Made by a program: the position numbers and the translations under genes. Below are positions 57,729 to 64,000 of a stretch of 64,000 bases of DNA, piece by piece (within the stretch, counting starts at the first letter, position 1; the number at the start of each line of letters is the position of its first letter). A model generated the notes under the pieces. It was given only the letters and a program-made list of their open reading frames with translations, did no database searches and was not told where the DNA came from. Source of the stretch: Wuchereria bancrofti (lineage: Eukaryota; Nematoda; Chromadorea; Rhabditida; Onchocercidae); assembly GCA_005281725.1 (NCBI GenBank), contig SSBO01000009.1, positions 5,526,363 through 5,590,362 of the forward strand. The letters run 5' to 3'.

Positions 57729-57735
57729 CTGAAAG
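57729..57735 (-). promoter_or_regulatory. Probable trans-splice acceptor of QTRT2
   Basis: CTTTCAG on the minus strand ends eight bases before the ATG. It lies about 105 bases after the AATAAA of the upstream MEA1-like gene (57841-57846). Confidence 0.45.
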
Positions 57736-57840
57736 CACACTTTCAATTTATCCGACCTCCTGAAACTCTGAATTGAATTTGGATAACAGCTACTGATTGA
57801 AATTGACGCCCAGTACTTGAATGAAACTTGAAAAAAGTTC

Positions 57841-57846
57841 TTTATT
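57841..57846 (-). terminator. Polyadenylation signal of the MEA1-like gene
   Basis: AATAAA on the minus strand about 290 bases after the MEA1-like stop and close before the QTRT2 acceptor. Confidence 0.5.
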
Positions 57847-58134
57847 CACTAAACCAATTACAAACCATGGGACAAATTATATCAAATTTACAAAATCGCT
57901 TCTTTAAATTGCTTCTGAAGCGAAACAAATTTAAGTTAAATTTCATCTAAATTTGGAAACGCACTTAAATTATGCACATACATTTCGTTGTTATGCAAGC
58001 CCATCATAGATAAGAAAAGCGAAATAACAAAACTACACTTAAACAAAAGATAGATTCCAGACACGACCCATGTGACAAGAATCTACTAAGAGTCAATATT
58101 AAATCAAAAAGACAATTTGAGACTCCGATGCTGT

Positions 58135-59645
58135 TCATTTAGACTTCAGTTTTTCTAGTAGTTTCTTCAATTCATTGTCATCGTCAATTTCCTTTGCCCA
58201 TGGTGGAGCAGGAAGAGTCAATGCTGACATCGCCTTCTTAATGTTTTCAATTTTATCTGAAACAGTAAAACGAATGAACAGTCAGAAAAAAAACGTAATT
58301 TTGACACATAGTCTTAAAAACAAGAACAATTCTAAATCGCCCTATTTTAACCCACCGGGTTAATGTTATTTTGGTGCGCCCACTTAACGATAACCGAGAC
58401 TGTATATCCGTTGTTTCTTTGTCTGACTCCTTTTATCTATTTAATTCATCTGATTGCTTTCATTTTCACTTGATAACGGACGCTAGTTTGTAGGATTTTC
58501 ATAACAAGCATCAGAACTAATATCTTTAAAATGTACCTTCAGTCAGTTCAATCGACTCTGCCAAATCAAATTCAAAGAACAAATTTTTGTTTTCTGAGCT
58601 CAAAACCTGAAAATACAGTTCAAATAAAGACTGAAAACCAGACAGTTTTTGGAATGCTAAATCCTTCAATGTAATAAAAGTAAAAATGCAAAAAGGAGTG
58701 TGTGTGGACTAACCTCTCCGAAGTCCTCCTGAACTACTGCGCTGGTGTGTTCATGGTCAGTATTCGCGGTTCCGAATGCGCCATCCGAAGTAGGAATAGT
58801 TTGATAACCAGCATAACAATCCCCATAACTTTCATCGCATGAATCCGATTTCGCATCACTTATATCGCCTACAAAAACAGCGAAGAAATACAATAAAGGA
58901 GTCGAATAATCTGAATTTGAACACGAATCCCTTTAAATTTCTACAACTAATTCATGTCAAGTTTAAAAATGTCATCTACCACTAACTGAACGGCAACAGA
59001 AATAAAACTAAATAATTCCAAAACTAAGTTATTTTGAATAAGCCAACAACAATTTTTCAGTTTATCTTTAGGCTTAGATTTCCTTTTTACAAACAAGAAA
59101 ACCACACAGTAACTGTTTCTGCAAACTTTCGACAAGAAAATCCACTTAAGAATGAAAATGACACATACCTCCGCTACTTGAATACTCTTCCACACCAATG
59201 CCATGCATTTCAACTTCGTACCCAACATGCCAGCCATCATTATTATCCCGACAACCTTAAAAAAATGCGACTTCGCTAATAATTACGTAAGAAACACTGT
59301 GCCACATTTACGTTCCGGAGATGAATCTTACTCTAACTTCACTGTTTTATAATTAGCAAATTATTTCTCCAAGATAAGCAAGTAAACAAACAAAGGCAAA
59401 ACAGTCCCAACTGAAGTAAGAGTAAAGCAAATCAGTCATCAGAGAGGCATATCTTTTCCCCTATCTCAGAAAAAACTTAGAGGAATCCATGATAGGTCCT
59501 CATACCTTGCATGCAAGTTAAAAACAAAAAAATGAAAAAGTTCCTGAATTCATAGCCGATCGCAAATAGTAAACAGAAAACTCTCACCATCACTGTCAGT
59601 GTCATGCCGTTCCCACGGATTCTGCTCCACTGGACTCGGTCCCAT
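58135..59645 (-). CDS. mea1: MEA1 (male-enhanced antigen 1) family protein
   Basis: Five exons (59588-59645, 59169-59255, 58714-58868, 58537-58606, 58135-58256) join in phase to 163 residues. The C terminus carries the MEA1 signature: an AMSALTLPAPPWAKEI motif near 130-145 parallels the vertebrate SLPAPGVPAWAREI segment. The tail is acidic and then Lys-rich (DDDNELKKLLEKLKSK). The middle is acidic and rich in Ser, Asp and Gly, with GYQTIP comparable to the family's GYQ/GYSYQPL motif. There is no signal peptide or membrane helix. The molecular role of MEA1 is poorly known, with vertebrate expression highest in testis. Length is close to the vertebrate protein (about 185). It is the first gene of the putative MEA1-QTRT2-COA8 operon, 414 bases before QTRT2. 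Confidence 0.75.
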
Positions 59646-60864
59646 TCCGTAATTATGATTAGGATATCGAACACATATATATAGATTTAACAGTTCTCCA
59701 ACAACTCTTACAAGTAGAAGGAACAGTACAATTTCACAAATTCATTAGCAAAACGCCCCTATATAATTTGATTAATTGAAATAGTATGCTAAACTCATTT
59801 ACTCAAATCAGAAGACTGAACAACAACGAAATCCGACCACCTCACAACACCAATCCGAATTATTTATGTAGAGTCATATTTACTTGCTTCAAATAATAAA
59901 ATGAGTTAAAATCAAAACCCGCAATCCTCACACACAAAACAATTATTTATCGTATGTGGCATATTCCATAATTTAGATAGTTAAAATTAGTTCGAGAATG
60001 AATATTTTAGAGTGAATACGAAATGGAAATTCAAAGTATTAGACAACAAACAGAAATTAAAATACATAAAAATGAGAGAAATCCCAAATCCTATGGGAGG
60101 AAAATGAAATAAATTATTCTGCAACATAATAACACTATCACGAGACCTGAGGTAAAAAGTGGAATCATTATTTGGTCTGAAATAAGTGAAGTATTTGATA
60201 ACATTTTAGAGATGAAATAAGCTCTAATTTCAATGAGCCTAACGAAATTCACTCTGGCGAATCCATTGGTTACAAATGTACCAGAAAACTGTGATTAAGC
60301 ATTACAAAAATAGAAATTTAGAACTTTAAAATATCATATGATGAGACGAAAATAAAGATCCATAGCCGAATTTCTGGAACTAAATTACATAAACAAACTG
60401 TTTTATTACACATACAATAGTTATTTGCAAAAAAAACATTTGAATAAAGAGTCTTCGGTCTTATCAAAAAGGCAAAGAATTCTATCGCGAAAAAGATAAT
60501 TCTGCTTCAGTTTCAATTCAATTTTATTTTGGCTGAATGTGACTTTTGGAACACTTATGTAGTTTGCTAAGAGCAAAAATCCTTCACAGTCTAAAAAATC
60601 CCTAAAATGAAATTATAGAGGTTCAGCCACTTATAATGTCGAAGACTTGATACCTCTGGTCAAGTAAATTATCAAACTTCTGGATGTATGATTCCCCAAA
60701 CTGGAAGTTCCAAAGTATCTTTAAGTACTTCTAAACATGGATCTAATCGTAAGAATAAAATGCTGCATAAAAAATAGGAACTAAAGAAATTCTATGGACA
60801 AGAAATTTTCAGTACAAAAATATAATCAACTGGCAAAAATGAAGTAATACCATTTTGAACGACT

Positions 60865-60996
60865 GTATTCCACTTTAATTACTTCAATTATTTTACATTC
60901 CACTTAACTTTATTTATATTCACTTTACTTCATTGTATTCCACTTTAACTACTTTAATTACTATTTGTATTCTACTTTAACTACTTCAATTATTTT
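60865..60996. repeat. Degenerate tandem repeat
   Basis: Units of about 30 bases related to GTATTCCACTTTAACTACTT recur at about 60865, 60896, 60935 and 60967 with drift between copies. This is a minisatellite-like array. Confidence 0.7.
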
Positions 60997-61040
60997 CAGC
61001 ACGATAATATTACCACGAAACAACTGTCGAAGATAAGCGA

Positions 61041-61081
61041 ACATAGAATCATCCGCTTCCACACATAGAATCATCCGCTTC
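61041..61081. repeat. 19-bp direct repeat
   Basis: ACATAGAATCATCCGCTTC occurs at 61041-61059 and again at 61063-61081, identical by eye. Confidence 0.75.
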
Positions 61082-63293
61082 GAAATTGTCATTTGCGTCT
61101 TTTTGTGCAGAAATCCAGCATGATATGCTATAAAATTTCTAGCATTAGTAGTTTCTGGTTTCCTGCTCAAAACAATTATAGAGGACTGACTTAATTTAAT
61201 GTTATGCTCAGAAATAAGAATGAAACATTTCAGGAAAATACTAGTTCCATACATAATGCACTGAACATGTTTTCAAAAGTAAAAATGAATAATAAAACTG
61301 ACTGTTTGAAGATGGCACATTCTTATTTGTCCAATAGTGGCTCAAAAACAAATCAAGAATAGTGGCCACTTTATGAGAAACAATTCTCTTAATTTTGAAA
61401 AGCATGACATGATCCAAAAATATGTGTACAAGAGACAAAGCTACGTCGTTTTCGAGACAGGATGAGTGAAAGATCCGAATTTCAAAGTATTAAAAGAAAC
61501 TCTAAACTAAATTGGACAGTCTGATACGAATGAAGGAAAAATTATTGATGTGATAGGTTTACTGGTCACTGAGAAAATGACCACTCCAGTACATTTTTTT
61601 AAGTTCTGGTGAGTGGAAAATTGGAAATCCAAATCGGCTAAAAAAACTCAAATCGGCGAAATAGAATGTCCACTCTGATATCTGAGTCTGAATAAAGTTA
61701 ATTCGCCTATAGTTTCTCAAGCTTATTTGTATAGCTAATATCGTTGTCTAATTTACCTAAATAATCTAACTAAATACTACTAACTTCAAAAGAGGATTCA
61801 TGAATTAGTGACGATAATGCGTAGTTCCATCAACACCACAAGGGGAAATGAATAGAATATAATCGCAAAATCCCAACTCTCTTATTGAAGATGTAGCGGA
61901 GATGGAAACACCTGCATAAAATAATCACTGCTGGTGACATTTCATCTAACTGATCGATGTAATCTTGGAATTCGAACTCGAATGCAACAAAAGTGTAATT
62001 TAAATCTGATAATCATTGGCAATGGCAATTCGAATCAAAGCTCATCCAACGACAACTCGAGCTAATGAAATTTCTTGAAACATGCAATACACTGATCTGA
62101 AATGCAGTTATTTTATGGAAAACAACAGTCGGAAGCATGTTACAACAACTAACAAAAGTATAGTCCATTACGAAGGTAAGTCTACAGAACACTTAACTGG
62201 CGTTCGACGAATAAGTGAAGATGTGGTATTTAGGAGATGTAGTCACTAGTATTTGAATTTAAACTTGCTATGAGAACATTTCTGACGCAGCGCTCCCTGT
62301 AATTCAGCTTCAATAACTACTCATCTTCAGCAGGAAACCCGATGCACTGAGCACACTCAGTTTCGTTTCATTACAGATCCTTCCATTTATCTCTCTTATC
62401 TTACCTTACACCACATTCTTTTCTGCACGACTACTTGACCAAATAATAATTACTCTTCCCCTTAATCTCCATTTCTGTCCTATCCGACCGCCCAATTCAT
62501 TATTTTTCAAATCGCGAATGGCAAGTCCCATCCATCGCCTCTTTCCTCCGAAGTGACGTATACATAGCATTGCATAAACCATTTATGAAACAGAAGGTCC
62601 GAGCTGATGATTCATTTGGATTTGATCGTTTGTTAATTGCGACAATTGATGCATTCAGTGATATCACTCTGTTGTGGAGGGCAATGCTTCTAACTTTAAT
62701 CGATCATATGCTGTTAATGGCTACTTAAATAGAATATATTTGCAAATATTTCTGCTATATTTCCGTTTTTAGGTGAACGGTTTGATTGATTTGATTCGTT
62801 TCGAAATTGTCTCTCTTAATATGAAATATTCAGTGCTGAAGATTTTATTTAGTACAAATAAATTGTGACTGTCTTTCTATCAATAAATTTCACTGAATTA
62901 TAGAACAAAATTATAATACAATGTTTGTAAACGTTAACCAATACAAAATGTTGTTGAACATTTTTATCAAAAGCACAGGTAATTTTGGTTTTGACATTAA
63001 GTGAATTTTGAAGCTGAAGAAAAGGAAAGGATATAAGATGAGAATAGCATGCCTATCATACAGTTTTGTCCTTCCTTCTGCCCTTCATCTGTTCTTTAAT
63101 TAAATGTATCTGAGACATTTTGCCTATCCAGGAAACGCTTTCATATATTCGTGCAAGTGTAGAATGTTTTGTATACTTTCTTAAGTTCATGATTGGGAAA
63201 ATATTTCAATTCTCGATTTCAGATTTGAAATTTCAACGTACATTCACAAAAACTCATTATTTATTCATATCTAACCTAGATCAAAACTCCATT

Positions 63294-63991
63294 CTACAAA
63301 TCTGGCAACGTTGCTTTGAAAAAATCAATACCAGTGGGATTCACGTCTACGGAATAAAAATCGTTAGGCTTTAGAAGACCTTTTAATTCACCGCTCCATA
63401 AATCTTGAACTAAATAACCACCAGAGTTGATGAGTCCAATTTTTGATAGCAGAAAGCGGACATTCTGCAATAAATATTTAAATCGGGCGAAATGTGTAGT
63501 TCTGAAAGAATCAGATTAAATCCAATAATCCACTACAGATGAAGCAGATTATGGGTTGATGCTTTTACGGTAATTCTGAAATATACGTAAATCCTTTTTG
63601 CAATTAAAATTCAATTTTTTTGAAAGAATTTTAGATGGTATTGAATCTCAATTGATATCCCAGTAAAAGGAAATAAAAATTCATATACTTTTTTCTCTTT
63701 AACAAAGCACTTACCCATATTCGCAACAATTAGGTTAAAGTGAACTCTACTTCTCCATTTCTTTTTTATTTAATATTTTCAATATATCATTAAGATCAAA
63801 CGTCTCACTCTCATAGAAGTCTCAGTTTCGAAGTGGAAAGTATATGAAACTTCTACTGAGAGAGGAAAAAAAAGAAAACAAACCATCCTTTGATACAGAT
63901 TACGATTGAAAATAGCTACAGCGTAAGAGTAACGGTGAGCTGAGAGTGCCGCTGGAATTACGGGTTTTACGTAAATTCCAGTATCGGTCGT
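63294..63991 (-). CDS. gana-1: Alpha-galactosidase / alpha-N-acetylgalactosaminidase (GH27), 3' end only
   Basis: A lysosomal enzyme removing terminal alpha-galactose or alpha-GalNAc. Only the last two exons lie in the window (63884-63991 and 63294-63464), joined in phase; the catalytic barrel is off the right edge. The residues present match the C-terminal antiparallel beta domain of GH27: DTGIYVKPVIPAAL, YSYAVAIFNRN, then IGLINSGGYLVQDLWSGE and VNPTGIDFFKATLP before the stop. The exon at 63991 begins right after a clean TTTTAG acceptor. The single C. elegans GH27 gene, gana-1, has both activities, so the symbol is an orthology inference. Catalytic residues cannot be checked here. Confidence 0.72.
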
Positions 63992-64000
63992 CTAAAATTG

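Larger units (their letters stand above)
59646..63293. other. Intergenic spacer with small repeats
   Basis: About 3.6 kb between the GH27 gene and the MEA1-like gene, both on the minus strand. It probably includes the promoter of the putative operon. Only short, motif-free ORFs are present, plus the tandem repeats noted separately. Confidence 0.5.

Overview
The window looks like chromosomal DNA of a nematode, probably an AT-rich parasitic (spirurid or filarial-like) species. The evidence is a cuticle collagen with the nematode N-terminal layout, EGL-8-type phospholipase C beta, many genes split by AT-rich introns, and splice-acceptor-like sequences a few bases upstream of several start codons, as expected for spliced-leader trans-splicing. 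The host clade is an inference; the nematode call is firm. No bacterial genes, CRISPR array, rRNA or tRNA were seen.

Layout, left to right. Positions 71-362 hold a cluster of heat-shock elements with a TATA box that faces left, so a heat-inducible gene probably lies just outside the window. 2233-8211 (minus) carries a tubulin polyglutamylase (TTLL5 type), followed closely by a 130-residue orphan gene. 9248-10636 (minus) is a five-exon cuticle collagen. 13065-16700 (minus) is a GAB/SOC-1-type docking adaptor. About 6.3 kb without a recognised gene separates it from egl-8 (23054-34961, plus), a phospholipase C beta of at least 29 exons. eIF4E follows at 35773-37560 (minus), convergent with egl-8. 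A USP8-type deubiquitinase with a rhodanese domain fills 38922-46046 (plus). A secreted, cysteine-rich, Kunitz-like protein is spread over 48961-53384 (plus). Three genes then follow on the minus strand in transcription order: MEA1-like (58135-59645), queuine tRNA-ribosyltransferase subunit 2 (55068-57720) and COA8-like (53885-54875). Spacing and sequence signals suggest they form an operon. The right edge cuts a GH27 alpha-galactosidase, of which only the last two exons are present.

Most loci are unrelated housekeeping or signalling genes. Shared themes are growth-factor and G-protein signalling (GAB adaptor, PLC-beta, USP8) and translation or tRNA (eIF4E, QTRT2). Exon coordinates come from reading conserved protein sequence and splice phase by eye. 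Most junctions agree in phase. Some appear to use GC donors and some conflict by one base, and these are reported as findings. Long intergenic stretches hold only short repeats and hairpins.
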